Positions 1 through 8,122 are shown, numbered from the stretch's first letter. The stretch is 18,259 bases of DNA from Cryomorphaceae bacterium (GCA_003564735.1 PXEK01000277.1:1-18259), one strand, 5' to 3'. Made by a program: numbers and translations. Notes: generated by a model not told the origin, from the letters alone.

Positions 1-1576
1 CTTCCCCTCGGGAGTCCAATACGATTAGCGTAGGAAAGCTCATAACGTGATTTAATGCCGGCAGGGCTTTTCCCGCATCTTTGGGCGCATAGCCCGTAAG
101 CAATACGGGAAAGCTCAAACCCAAATCACGCTGCATTTTTTCAACCGCCTTTTGGGCAAAGTCGTCATCGGCTTTACGCTCAAAGGCCAACCCGATAATC
201 TCTAATTCGTCGCGAGCGTATTTTTGGTAGAGTTGCTCCAAAAATAGGGCTTCATCTTTACAGTTGGGACACCAACTCCCCATTAAGGTGATAAGCACGG
301 GTTTGTTTTGAAAGCGCTCATCTCGCAAGGATACGGGATTTCGATCAAAGTCGCGAAACGTGAATTCCAATCGGTCATACCCTTCTTTGAGGTAGGTCAA
401 TGTTTTGGCATCGGCGAGTTCTGCCTGGTCGTTTCGCTCACCGGCAAACGGAGCGCGGTAGTGATTTCCCGAATGGTAAGTACCTCTGATTTGGTTGGGT
501 TCTGAAAAAGAGCCTGAAAATAAGTAGGCAAATGAACCGTCAAAGGTGGTCAACCTAAAGGAGTCTTGTATAACCCGGCCCGCAAGATGGCGGTAATCGC
601 CCGTATTGGTCATGAATGTGCCGTACAATGTGCCGCCGGTTTGGGTGAATACGGCTACGGCAGGGGTTTGTTTTTGGGGGTGTTCAAATGTAACGGCGTA
701 TTTTCCGGTGTAATCGTTTCCGGCTTCATTGGGCGGAATAAAGGCATATGAGGAGGCGAACGGAATTTCATAATCGTCGCCGCGGTCATAGTTTACCCAT
801 TTCCCCTCGGGCAGTTCATTGTACCGGTGAAAAAACATTTTACTGTTAAACACGGGAAAATCGGCGGTGTAGCCTTGATCGTCACGCTCTATTTTAAGAG
901 TAATGCGCTCGCTGCCGTTCACGATTTCAAGCTCATGATCGCGTTTAAATGCGGGCACGGTAAGGGTTTCATCATCAATATCAAAGTGTAAATACAACGG
1001 AATTTCAGACCCTTTAAAAACGCCTTGTACGGTAACCGATTTATCGATTAACCCCGCGATTTTGAGTGTAGATTCTATTCGGTAGCCGCGGCGGGGACGG
1101 TAAGTCAGTGTTTTACGGTATGAAAAAACTGCGGTGGTGTTGCTTACTTCAAAGGATACTTCAGTGGTTTTGTCACCGCGCATAAGCAAAGTCACGGTTT
1201 TGACTTTTTCTTTTTCGTTTTGCGCGGTGTATGTGTATCGGGTGAGTTGGGGCCCCGAGAGTGTAGCGGTATCTACGCTGTATTTAGACTCAGCCCCCGG
1301 AGCGTTGAATTCAGCAGCTTCGATAAAGGCCTGTAATTCCTTATTCCAAGCGGTACTGTCGGGTTCGTATTCTACTTTTTCGGTTTGATTGTTCTCTTCG
1401 ATTTTTTTAATCAAGGTCGCTTTTTCATCGGTTAATCTTTTGATTTCGTTTTGAAAGTCAAGGGGGATATCAAAAGGTTTGTTACCGGCTCGTTCATCCT
1501 TTCCTTGCCCGCATCCCACCGCCATTAGAATCACGGCGGCGCATAGGGTTCTGACCAAAAAAATACTTTTCATCAT
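1..1576 (-). CDS. TlpA-like thioredoxin-fold lipoprotein (partial, C-terminus off left edge)
   Basis: The minus-strand frame is open from the ATG pair at 1576/1573 to the window edge, giving 525 visible residues. The N-terminus is a lipoprotein signal: K3 and R9, a hydrophobic stretch, and a lipobox-like AVGC with C22, so the protein is probably anchored in an envelope membrane facing the periplasm. Residues about 35-55 are charged and may form a short coiled coil. A long beta-rich middle part (about 90-400) contains the GTFMTNTGDYRHLAG and TTFDGSFAYLF segments that commonly precede the redoxin domain in Bacteroidota TlpA-like proteins. The thioredoxin-like domain starts near 405 and has the redox pair WCPNC (C436, C439). 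Such proteins reduce or exchange disulfides; the substrate is unknown. It lies 46 bases downstream of rnr on the same strand and may be co-transcribed with it. The C-terminal end of the domain is missing only because the window ends. Confidence 0.88.
   Translation of the reverse strand, partial: MMKSIFLVRTLCAAVILMAVGCGQGKDERAGNKPFDIPLDFQNEIKRLTDEKATLIKKIEENNQTEKVEYEPDSTAWNKELQAFIEAAEFNAPGAESKYSVDTATLSGPQLTRYTYTAQNEKEKVKTVTLLMRGDKTTEVSFEVSNTTAVFSYRKTLTYRPRRGYRIESTLKIAGLIDKSVTVQGVFKGSEIPLYLHFDIDDETLTVPAFKRDHELEIVNGSERITLKIERDDQGYTADFPVFNSKMFFHRYNELPEGKWVNYDRGDDYEIPFASSYAFIPPNEAGNDYTGKYAVTFEHPQKQTPAVAVFTQTGGTLYGTFMTNTGDYRHLAGRVIQDSFRLTTFDGSFAYLFSGSFSEPNQIRGTYHSGNHYRAPFAGERNDQAELADAKTLTYLKEGYDRLEFTFRDFDRNPVSLRDERFQNKPVLITLMGSWCPNCKDEALFLEQLYQKYARDELEIIGLAFERKADDDFAQKAVEKMQRDLGLSFPVLLTGYAPKDAGKALPALNHVMSFPTLIVLDSRGE
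1546..1563 (-). repeat. GGTCAGAAC element, copy 1 (inside the TlpA-like gene)
   Basis: Read on the minus strand this is TTTTTTTGGTCAGAACCC, with an exact ten-base core at 1547-1556. It is the only copy inside a coding sequence and encodes residues around FLVRT of the lipoprotein signal peptide. The other five copies lie between genes. Confidence 0.7.
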
Positions 1577-1622
1577 AAAGTTACTTTGTGCGAATTATCA
1601 AAAACTTAAACAAAGAGGGTTA

Positions 1623-3785
1623 CTATTGCGAAAGCATTTCAAAATCAATACGTTTATTCACTAAATCGGCTTTGGTTACTTTGATTTTTATTTCGTCGCC
1701 AAGTTGATAGCTGCGTGAGGTGTTGTGCCCCAAAATACGGTGATGCTTTTCATCCAGGTAAAAATAATCGCCCGATATATCACGCAAACGTATCATGCCT
1801 TCGCATTTATTTTCAATGAGTTCCACGTAAATACCCCACTCGGTAACGCCGCTGATAACACCGTTAAATTCCTCGCCCACATACTCCTGCATGTACAGCA
1901 CTTGAAAGAATTTGGTGGAGTCGCGCTCGGCCTCTACCGCTTTGCGTTCCATCTCGCTACAGTGTTTACACAAACTTTCGTATCGGTCGCGGTCTGCCGA
2001 CTCTGCACCGTTCAAATAATCGGCTAAAAGTCTGTGAACCATAACGTCGGGATATCTCCTGATGGGTGAGGTAAAGTGGCTGTAGTGCGGGAAAGCCAAA
2101 CCGTAATGACCAATATTTCCCGTGCTGTACTCGGCTTTTGCCATGGTGCGTATGGCGAGGGTTTCAATCATTGTTTCCTCTCGTTTACCCTGTACTTCGC
2201 CCAGCAGTGAGTTGATGTTTTTGGAAATTTCGCTCTCCTTGGCGAATTTATATTTGTAACCGAATTTATTGATAAACGTGCTGAGGTCACGCAATTTTTG
2301 CGGATCGGGCTTGTCGTGAATTCGGTAAATAAAGGTTTTGGGTTTGGGGTTGCTTTTACTCACTTTACCTATCATTTCGGCAATCGACTTGTTGGCCAAG
2401 AGCATGAATTCCTCTATGAGTTTGTTCGCCTCTTTTTGGGCTTTAAACACCACACTTTCGGGCTCTTTATCTTCGTTCAACACAAATTTGAGTTCAACTT
2501 TATCAAAGGCTATAGACCCGTTTTTGAGTCGGTTCGATCTCATTTTCACGGCCATTTTGTTGAGCGTGGTAAGTGCCTCGGCGTGTTTTCCCTTTCCTGT
2601 TTCAATCACTTTTTGCGCCTCTTCATAAGTGAAGCGCGTATCAGAGAGGGTTACGGTTCTCACGGGTTTAAAATCGATGACTTTCCCCGATTCGTCCATT
2701 TCAAACAGCACTGAAAATGTGAGTTTTTCCTCGTTGGGTCTCAATGAGCAAACGTTGTTTGATAAAATCTCGGGTAACATAGGCACTACGCGATCAACCA
2801 AATAAACCGATGTTGCACGTTCAACGGCCTCTTTGTCCAGCACGTCACCTTCTTTCATGTAATGCGAAACATCGGCAATGTGTACGCCAACGCGATATTT
2901 GCCGTTTTCGAGTTTTTCAAAGGACAGGGCATCGTCAAAATCTTTGGCATCGTGCGGGTCAATGGTAAAGGTTTCTACCTCGCGCATATCCAGCCGCTCT
3001 TCAATATCTTTTTTGGTAATTTTTATAGGCAGGTCGGCCGCGTATTTCTCCACATGTGCGGGGAATTTTTCGGGGAAACCGTGAGTATGCAAAATGGAGT
3101 CCATCTCCGTGGCGGGTTTATAAGCATCTCCCAGCACTTTAATTACTTCACCGAACGGACTCGAAGCATCTTTGGGCCAATCGGTCATTTTCACCACCAC
3201 CTTTTGTTTGTCTTTGGCCCCGGCCAATTTGTCGAGGGGCACGTAAACATCAACCGGCATTTTTTGGTCGTCGGGAATGAGGAATGCGAACTTTTTGGAA
3301 GCTTCAATTGTCCCCACAAACTCGGTTTTTGCCCGTTTCACAATTTCGGTGATTTGCCCCTCGGGTCCTTTTCGTTTTTTACGCGCTAAAATGAAAACCT
3401 TCACCGTATCGCCGTGCAGCGCATTGTACATAAACTTTGGCGGTATGTAAATATCTTTTTCGCTCTCCTCGCTTACTACGTATGCCGAGCCGCTTTTCGT
3501 CATATCCACCACACCCGTTACCACGGCTTTTTTCACCACCAACTTGTATTTGCCGCGTTCCACTTCCTTTAAAGTCTTATCCGCTTTGAGTTGTTCCAAT
3601 TGGTTAGCTACCAGTTTTCTATCGTGATTATTGTCAATATTCAAAGCCGCTGAAGCCTGCTTGTAATTCAGCGCTTCTTGGGGGTTTTGATTAAATAAGT
3701 TTAACAGTGCTCGTTTGAGTTGCTTACCGCTGATTTTAGCGTTTGGTTTACCTTTGCCTTTCTTGGTTTTTTTCTTTTTTGCCAT
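1623..3785 (-). CDS. rnr: Ribonuclease R (3'-5' exoribonuclease)
   Basis: A 720-residue RNase II/R family protein of usual length. Order of parts: lysine-rich N-terminal tail (MAKKKKTKKGKGK), winged-helix-like region about 20-85, two cold-shock/OB domains about 86-245, RNB catalytic domain about 265-595, and a C-terminal S1 domain about 635-718. The catalytic metal-binding motif TIDPHDAKDFDDAL is intact; D276, D282, D284 and D285 have the spacing of the four E. coli RNase R active-site aspartates. HFTSPIRRYPD (570-580) is the second conserved catalytic segment. The enzyme processively degrades structured RNA in mRNA turnover and rRNA quality control in the cytoplasm. The start at 3785 is the first ATG and preserves the basic tail. 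The gene ends with TAG. It is divergent from ferritin across 138 bases and followed closely by the TlpA-like gene. Confidence 0.97.
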   Translation of the reverse strand: MAKKKKTKKGKGKPNAKISGKQLKRALLNLFNQNPQEALNYKQASAALNIDNNHDRKLVANQLEQLKADKTLKEVERGKYKLVVKKAVVTGVVDMTKSGSAYVVSEESEKDIYIPPKFMYNALHGDTVKVFILARKKRKGPEGQITEIVKRAKTEFVGTIEASKKFAFLIPDDQKMPVDVYVPLDKLAGAKDKQKVVVKMTDWPKDASSPFGEVIKVLGDAYKPATEMDSILHTHGFPEKFPAHVEKYAADLPIKITKKDIEERLDMREVETFTIDPHDAKDFDDALSFEKLENGKYRVGVHIADVSHYMKEGDVLDKEAVERATSVYLVDRVVPMLPEILSNNVCSLRPNEEKLTFSVLFEMDESGKVIDFKPVRTVTLSDTRFTYEEAQKVIETGKGKHAEALTTLNKMAVKMRSNRLKNGSIAFDKVELKFVLNEDKEPESVVFKAQKEANKLIEEFMLLANKSIAEMIGKVSKSNPKPKTFIYRIHDKPDPQKLRDLSTFINKFGYKYKFAKESEISKNINSLLGEVQGKREETMIETLAIRTMAKAEYSTGNIGHYGLAFPHYSHFTSPIRRYPDVMVHRLLADYLNGAESADRDRYESLCKHCSEMERKAVEAERDSTKFFQVLYMQEYVGEEFNGVISGVTEWGIYVELIENKCEGMIRLRDISGDYFYLDEKHHRILGHNTSRSYQLGDEIKIKVTKADLVNKRIDFEMLSQ

Positions 3786-3816
3786 AAATATATTGTCGTA
3801 AAGTAATGTAGGATGG

Positions 3817-3836
3817 TTTTATTTTGGTCAGAACCG
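3817..3836 (+). repeat. GGTCAGAAC element, copy 2 (rnr-ferritin intergenic)
   Basis: TTTTATTTTGGTCAGAACCG, with the exact ten-base core at 3826-3835. It sits in the divergent intergenic region, 31 bases outside the rnr start and 87 bases before the ferritin ATG, pointing toward ferritin. Confidence 0.75.
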
Positions 3837-3839
3837 CAA

Positions 3840-3856
3840 TTGCTCTGCCTGAGCAA
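3840..3856. promoter_or_regulatory. Small inverted repeat upstream of ferritin (possible operator)
   Basis: TTGCTC and GAGCAA form a perfect 6-bp inverted repeat around a 5-base centre, 67 bases before the ferritin start and directly after repeat copy 2. It could be an operator for either divergent gene. It is short enough to be chance, and it does not resemble a Fur box that I can recognise. Confidence 0.25.
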
Positions 3857-3923
3857 AGAAACGGTTTTTCAAAAGTGTAGAAATTAAATCGAGTGTAAAT
3901 TGTAAATTAAAAAAGTTGTCAAC

Positions 3924-4436
3924 ATGATATCACAGAAAATTGAAGAGAAACTGAATGTGCAAATCGGGAGGGAAGCCGCCTCCTCACAGCTTTACCTATC
4001 GATGGCCTCTTGGGCTGAGGTGGAAGGCTTTGAAGGAGTTGCCGAGTTTTTATATCGCCAATCAGATGAAGAGCGCGACCACATGCTTAAGCTCATAAAG
4101 TTTGTCAATGAACGGGGCGGGAAGGCAATTGTTCCCGCATTGGAAAAACCGCCCGCCAAATTCGTTTCCATGCGCAGCGTGTTTGAAGATTTACTGGCCC
4201 ACGAGCGCGAAATCACAAATGCCATTAACGAATTGGTGTTTATCACCTTGGAAGAGAAAGATTACACCACTCACCGCTTTTTGCAGTGGTACGTTGAAGA
4301 GCAGTTAGAAGAGGAAGCACTGGCACAAACCATTCTGGACAAGCTCAAACTCATCGGAGATGACAAAGGCGGCGGCTTATATCTTTTTGATCGCGATATT
4401 ACGAGTATGTCTGCAAGTCCGGCAAGTGAGGAGTAG
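3924..4436 (+). CDS. ftnA: Non-heme ferritin (iron storage)
   Basis: A 170-residue four-helix-bundle ferritin of the bacterial FtnA type, close to the usual length. Every ferroxidase-centre residue known for E. coli FtnA is present at the same number: E17, E50, H53, E94, Q127 and E130. There is no sign of the bacterioferritin haem-binding methionine pattern. The protein assembles into a 24-subunit cytoplasmic shell that oxidises Fe(II) and stores the mineral, limiting free iron and oxidative damage. The gene is divergent from rnr and 47 bases upstream of the dioxygenase gene, which has its own -7 element. No terminator is visible between them, so read-through is possible. Ferritin next to an Fe(II)-dependent dioxygenase may be chance. 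It ends with TAG. Confidence 0.96.
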   Translation: MISQKIEEKLNVQIGREAASSQLYLSMASWAEVEGFEGVAEFLYRQSDEERDHMLKLIKFVNERGGKAIVPALEKPPAKFVSMRSVFEDLLAHEREITNAINELVFITLEEKDYTTHRFLQWYVEEQLEEEALAQTILDKLKLIGDDKGGGLYLFDRDITSMSASPASEE

Positions 4437-4456
4437 GAAAACTCCCCGGTATTTCT

Positions 4457-4464
4457 TAAATTTG
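4457..4464 (+). promoter_or_regulatory. -7 promoter element for the dioxygenase gene
   Basis: TAAATTTG matches the TAnnTTTG -7 element of the Bacteroidota primary sigma factor and ends 19 bases before the ATG at 4484. No clear -33 TTTG/TTG at the usual distance was seen. Confidence 0.5.
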
Positions 4465-4483
4465 TGACCAAATTAATTTATCT

Positions 4484-5014
4484 ATGAGTATAAAAAAGCC
4501 TTTCAATCTCTTTCGTTGGATTGATGATAACCGCGATTTGCTGAAACCCCCGGTGGGCAATAAAAATCTCTATCCCGAGGGTACCGATTATATTGTGATG
4601 GTCGTGGGCGGCCCCAATGCTCGTAAAGATTATCACTACAATGAAACAGAGGAATTATTCTTTCAGTTAGAAGGCGATATACTTGTGAAAATTCAGGAAA
4701 ACGGCAAATCTGTTGATGTCCCCATTAAAGAGGGCGAAATGTTTTTGTTGCCGCCCAAAGTGCCGCATTCTCCCATACGCAGTGAAGGCTCTGTGGGGTT
4801 GGTGATTGAGCGTATTCGCACAAAGGAACATACCGACGGACTTTTGTGGTTTTGCGACAAGTGTAACCACAAATTGCATGAAGTTTATTTCCCGCTTACC
4901 AACATTGAGAAAGACTTTTTACCTCGATTCAAAGAGTTTTACAACTCCTTGGAGCTGCGCACGTGCGACAATTGCGGTCACGTAATGGAAGCCGATGAGC
5001 GCTTTACCGATTAA
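4484..5014 (+). CDS. nbaC: 3-hydroxyanthranilate 3,4-dioxygenase
   Basis: A 176-residue cupin of typical bacterial length. It opens the ring of 3-hydroxyanthranilate with O2 to give 2-amino-3-carboxymuconate 6-semialdehyde in the cytoplasm. The Fe(II) ligands H51, E57 and H95 and the substrate-binding R47, R99 and E109 sit at, or within one residue of, the positions known from the Cupriavidus metallidurans enzyme. The C-terminal rubredoxin-like metal site of bacterial forms is complete: C124/C127 (CDKC) and C160/C163 (CDNC). The next gene encodes the enzyme for the very next step, 57 bases downstream, so the two likely form an operon. Earlier pathway enzymes (tryptophan dioxygenase, kynurenine monooxygenase, kynureninase) are not in the window. 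An alternative symbol is haao. Confidence 0.96.
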   Translation: MSIKKPFNLFRWIDDNRDLLKPPVGNKNLYPEGTDYIVMVVGGPNARKDYHYNETEELFFQLEGDILVKIQENGKSVDVPIKEGEMFLLPPKVPHSPIRSEGSVGLVIERIRTKEHTDGLLWFCDKCNHKLHEVYFPLTNIEKDFLPRFKEFYNSLELRTCDNCGHVMEADERFTD

Positions 5015-5032
5015 GTTTAGTAACTCCTTTGA

Positions 5033-5051
5033 TTTTTTATGGTCAGAACCC
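5033..5051 (+). repeat. GGTCAGAAC element, copy 3 (between nbaC and the decarboxylase gene)
   Basis: TTTTTTATGGTCAGAACCC, with the exact ten-base core at 5041-5050. It lies in the 57-base gap between two genes of one pathway, 20 bases before the next ATG. It differs from other copies by an A directly before the T that adjoins the core. Confidence 0.75.
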
Positions 5052-5071
5052 GATAAAAACCAATAATATAT

Positions 5072-6091
5072 ATGGACAGCAATTCCTTAAAGATAGATAT
5101 GCACACGCATATCCTCCCCAAACAACTCCCGAATTTCGCCGAAAAATTTGGTTACGGTGATTTCATTCACCTAATCCAAAATGATGATGATACCGCCGAT
5201 ATGATGAAGGGCGGCGAATTTTTCAGACGCATCAAAAGCAACTGCTGGGATGCGGAGTTACGCATGAAAGAGTATGAAGAATTTGATACGCGCGTTCAGG
5301 TGGTTTGTACCATCCCGGTGATGTTTTCTTATTGGGCAAAGGCCGCTCATACTCTTGAACTTGCCAAATTTTTAAATGACGACATTGCAAATCTGGCAGC
5401 AAAATATCCAAAGCGCTATATCGGTTTAGGCACGGTTCCGATGCAGGACGCTAAGTATGCCATTGAAGAGTTGGAGCGAATCAAAGAAATTGGATTAAAA
5501 GGCATACAAATAGGTTCCAATATTAACGACCTCAATTTATCAGAGCCCGAATTCTTCCCCATTTTTGAAGCCGCTCAAGATTTAAACCTCGCCGTGATGA
5601 TTCACCCTTGGAACATGATGGGTTTTGACGACATGAGAAAATACTGGTTGCCTTGGTTGGTAGGCATGCCCGCAGAAACATCTCGCGCCGCTTGCTCTTT
5701 GATTTTTGGGGGAGTATTGGAGAAACTTCCTAACCTAAGGGTGAATTTCTCACATGCGGGCGGAGCATTTTTACCTACCTTGGGGAGAATTGAACACGGT
5801 TTTAACTGCCGCCCCGATTTGGTAGCGATCGACAATGATAAGAATCCGCGCGAGTACCTCGGTAAATTTTGGGTTGATTGTATAACACATGATCTCAAAT
5901 TGCTTGAGTACATTCTCGATTTACAAGGTTCAAATCGCGTGACGTTGGGTTCTGACTATCCTTTCCCTTTAGGAGATTTGGAGATAGGAAAGTTTATAGA
6001 GGAATCGAATCTCAGCAATCAAATTAAAGAGGATATTTTTTGCAATGCCACTTTAGAGTGGTTAGATATGAATAAAAGCGAGTTGCTTTAA
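5072..6091 (+). CDS. nbaD: 2-amino-3-carboxymuconate-6-semialdehyde decarboxylase (ACMSD)
   Basis: A 339-residue metal-dependent amidohydrolase-superfamily decarboxylase, the usual ACMSD length. The N-terminal HxH metal motif (DMHTHILP, H11 and H13), H178 in the MIHPWN segment, H228 in NFSHAGG and D295 in LGSDYPFPLGD match the ligand and catalytic residues expected for the family. It decarboxylates the unstable product of the preceding dioxygenase to 2-aminomuconate 6-semialdehyde, diverting flux from quinolinate/NAD synthesis into catabolism. Immediate linkage with the dioxygenase makes the assignment firm within an otherwise broad family. The semialdehyde dehydrogenase and deaminase expected next in the pathway are absent; downstream lies an unrelated aminotransferase with its own promoter-like element. 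Confidence 0.95.
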   Translation: MDSNSLKIDMHTHILPKQLPNFAEKFGYGDFIHLIQNDDDTADMMKGGEFFRRIKSNCWDAELRMKEYEEFDTRVQVVCTIPVMFSYWAKAAHTLELAKFLNDDIANLAAKYPKRYIGLGTVPMQDAKYAIEELERIKEIGLKGIQIGSNINDLNLSEPEFFPIFEAAQDLNLAVMIHPWNMMGFDDMRKYWLPWLVGMPAETSRAACSLIFGGVLEKLPNLRVNFSHAGGAFLPTLGRIEHGFNCRPDLVAIDNDKNPREYLGKFWVDCITHDLKLLEYILDLQGSNRVTLGSDYPFPLGDLEIGKFIEESNLSNQIKEDIFCNATLEWLDMNKSELL

Positions 6092-6094
6092 TGG

Positions 6095-6113
6095 AGATTA
6101 AAAAAATCTTTTT
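6095..6113 (+). terminator. Weak candidate terminator after the ACMSD gene
   Basis: AGATT (6095-6099) and AATCT (6105-6109) can pair across a loop of five A, followed by four T. The stem is short and AT-rich, so termination here is only possible. Confidence 0.3.
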
Positions 6114-6141
6114 GTCACCTGTAAAAATATTGTAAAGTTTT

Positions 6142-6149
6142 TATCTTTG
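6142..6149 (+). promoter_or_regulatory. -7 promoter element for the aminotransferase gene
   Basis: TATCTTTG matches TAnnTTTG and ends 21 bases before the ATG at 6171. The nearest upstream TTTG (6111-6114) is 27 bases away, longer than the usual spacing, so only the -7 part is supported. Confidence 0.5.
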
Positions 6150-6170
6150 ACGCCATAAAACTACCACTAT

Positions 6171-7355
6171 ATGCAAGGAAAAACTACCAAAAAAATATGG
6201 TTATCTCCCCCGCACATGAGCGGTGAAGAGTTGAAACATGTTCAGGAAGCCTTTCGAGATAACTGGGTTGCTCCCGCCGGGCCTCATTTGAAAACAATGG
6301 AGTCAAAGCTAAAAGAGTTTTTTAATGTTGAGTCTGCAGCCGTTCTCACCTAGGGAACCGCAGCACTTCACTTGGCTTTAATTAACTTAGAAGTAGGCCC
6401 CGGCGATACGGTTTTGGTTCAAAGCTTGACTTTTTCGGCCTCGGCTAACCCGATTAAATACTTGGGTGCAGAACCTGTTTTCATTGACTCTGAAAGAGAC
6501 ACCTGGAACTTGGATCCTGAATTGGTGATTGAAGCCATTGAAGATTTAACGGCAAAAGATAAAAAACCCAAGGCCATCATCGCCGTTGATCTTTATGGTA
6601 TGCCGGCTAAATGGGCCGAACTTCAAAGTATAGCCACAGAATTTGATATTCCTATTATAGAAGACTCCGCAGAAGCGGCCGGTTCTACTTTTATGGGTAA
6701 AAAATGTGGATCGTTTGGCAGAATGGCGGTCGTATCCTTCAACGGAAATAAAATTATAACCACGGGTGGAGGAGGGGCACTGCTCTCCAATGATTGGAAT
6801 TTGGTAAATCACGCTCGTTTTTTGAGTACCCAAGCCAAAGACAATGCTCCCCACTATCAACATTCTTATGTGGGGTATAATTACCGGATGAGTAATATAA
6901 CCGCAGGAATAGGTATCGGACAATTGGATTGTTTGCCTGAGCGGGTGCTGCAACGGCGTCATAATTTCGATTTGTATTTTCGTGAGTTGAATGAGGTGGA
7001 AGGAATATCCTTCTTATTGGAACCTTATGGTTTTTACAGTAATCGCTGGTTAACTACCCTCATGATTGATCCCGCTCAAACGGGTGGAATCAATAGAGAG
7101 CACGTTAGATTAGCCCTTGAGAGTGAGAACATTGAAAGTAGACCGGTTTGGAAACCCCTGCACATGCAACCCGTCTTTAAAGATTGTCTGTTTTACGGCA
7201 ACGGCGTTAGTGAAGATGTTTTCCGGTACGGTTTGTGTCTGCCATCAGGCTCATGCATGACTGAGGATGAAGTGAAACGAGTAGCTTTCCTTGTCAAAAA
7301 GGTGATTAAACAACAGAAATTTCAATATAATACAGATATTCTACAAGAGAATTAA
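6171..7355 (+). pseudogene. DegT/DnrJ/EryC1 family PLP aminotransferase, interrupted by an in-frame TAG
   Basis: The reading frame encodes a complete 394-codon DegT-family sugar-aminotransferase-like protein, but codon 61 (6351-6353) is TAG. The frame continues unbroken on both sides, so this is a substitution, not a frameshift. The stop falls inside the conserved SGTAALHLAL motif: the sequence reads AVLT, stop, GTAALHLAL, replacing the residue usually Ser or Asn before GT; TCG to TAG is a one-base change. All else looks intact: D165 for the PLP ring nitrogen (EDSAEA), and the Schiff-base lysine K194 in SFNGNKIITTGGGG. Relatives transaminate nucleotide-linked keto-sugars for surface glycans. 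No glycan genes are adjacent. Translation from downstream would lack about 60-65 N-terminal residues. It is either a recent nonsense mutation, a suppressed stop, or a sequence error; TAG is a normal stop for rnr, ferritin and the HKD gene here. Confidence 0.85.
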
Positions 7356-7382
7356 TTTATCCCGTGTTTGATTAGCCATCGG

Positions 7383-7390
7383 TAGTTTTG
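7383..7390 (+). promoter_or_regulatory. -7 promoter element for the DUF4412-like gene
   Basis: TAGTTTTG matches TAnnTTTG and ends 26 bases before the ATG at 7417. A TTTG at 7367-7370 is only 12 bases upstream, too close for a standard -33 element. Confidence 0.45.
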
Positions 7391-7416
7391 AATGGGGGAT
7401 TTTAAAAACCAAAATC

Positions 7417-8067
7417 ATGATGAAAAAAATAGTTTATTTATTAAGTGCTATTACGTTATGTATTGCTTCGTTACAGGTTCAAGCCCAGGGTTTTGAGGGT
7501 GTTGTTGAAATGGAGATGATTTACGGTGATTTACCACCTGAAATGCAGGCGTATAAGTCGATGTTACCAAAAGAAACCAAAACATTAATTAAAGGCAAAA
7601 AGGCCCGAGTAGAAAAACCGGGAGCTATGGGTATGGAAACGGTGGTAATTATAGACCGTGACAAGGAGATGAGTTATTTCCTTATTGACGCCATGGGGCA
7701 AAAGATGTACGTGACGCAAGCCATCGATGATGGAAATGAGGAAGAAAATCAAGATGTTGATGTTGAGTACTTTGATGAAGAAAAAACGATTGCGGGCTAC
7801 AAATGCAAACGCGCTGAGGTAACTGATGGTGATGAAACGATAGAAATTTGGTACACCACCGAAATATCGAGTGATGCGAGTCCGGAATTCTCCGTTTTGA
7901 AAGGTTTCCCTATGCAGTACACCATTGAGGCTGAGGGAATGGAAATTACGGTTCGAGCCAAAAGGGTGGAAAAGAAAAAACTGGATAAGTCTCTCTTTGT
8001 TGTTCCTGCAGAATATGAGGAGGTAAGTGAAGAGGATTTGGGGGGAATGATGGGGGGTGGCTTTTAA
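7417..8067 (+). CDS. Secreted DUF4412-like protein of unknown function
   Basis: A 216-residue protein with a clear signal peptide (MMKK, hydrophobic core, VQA before QGFEG; cleavage about residue 24), so it is exported. The mature part begins with FEGVVEM and later has IIDRDKEMSYFL, KMYVTQ, a KTIAGYKCKRAEV segment and EIWYTTEIS, the layout I associate with the DUF4412 family of LolA-like beta-rich Bacteroidota proteins. Family function is not established. The middle (NEEENQDVDVEYFDEE) and the end (EEVSEEDL) are strongly acidic, and the protein ends in GGMMGGGF. There is no lipobox and no T9SS sorting domain, so a soluble periplasmic location is likely. It has its own -7 element and is closed by the terminator at 8123-8153, suggesting a single-gene transcript. 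Confidence 0.8.
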   Translation: MMKKIVYLLSAITLCIASLQVQAQGFEGVVEMEMIYGDLPPEMQAYKSMLPKETKTLIKGKKARVEKPGAMGMETVVIIDRDKEMSYFLIDAMGQKMYVTQAIDDGNEEENQDVDVEYFDEEKTIAGYKCKRAEVTDGDETIEIWYTTEISSDASPEFSVLKGFPMQYTIEAEGMEITVRAKRVEKKKLDKSLFVVPAEYEEVSEEDLGGMMGGGF

Positions 8068-8122
8068 TAGGACTCTGCAGTTATTTTCGACTGTCTAAAA
8101 TTAACTGACTACAAACTTTAAT

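Noticed and set aside
2298..2714. Plus-strand open frames of up to 138-175 codons inside the rnr region
   Set aside because: They are antisense shadows of the well-conserved RNase R frame and have no recognisable protein features.
4461..4472. TTTGTGACCAAA upstream of the dioxygenase gene, resembling a degenerate copy of the element
   Set aside because: It has two mismatches in twelve, one of them in the core, and overlaps a better-explained -7 promoter element.
5949..5957. GTTCTGACT, an 8-of-9 match to the repeat core, inside the ACMSD gene
   Set aside because: It encodes the conserved GSDYPFP active-site segment and lacks the A/T-rich flank, so the match is explained by the protein.
6171..7355. 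Reassigned TAG codon (alternative genetic code) as explanation for the interrupted aminotransferase
   Set aside because: rnr, ferritin and the HKD gene all end at TAG at the lengths expected for their families or right after a complete sorting domain, so TAG works as a stop here.
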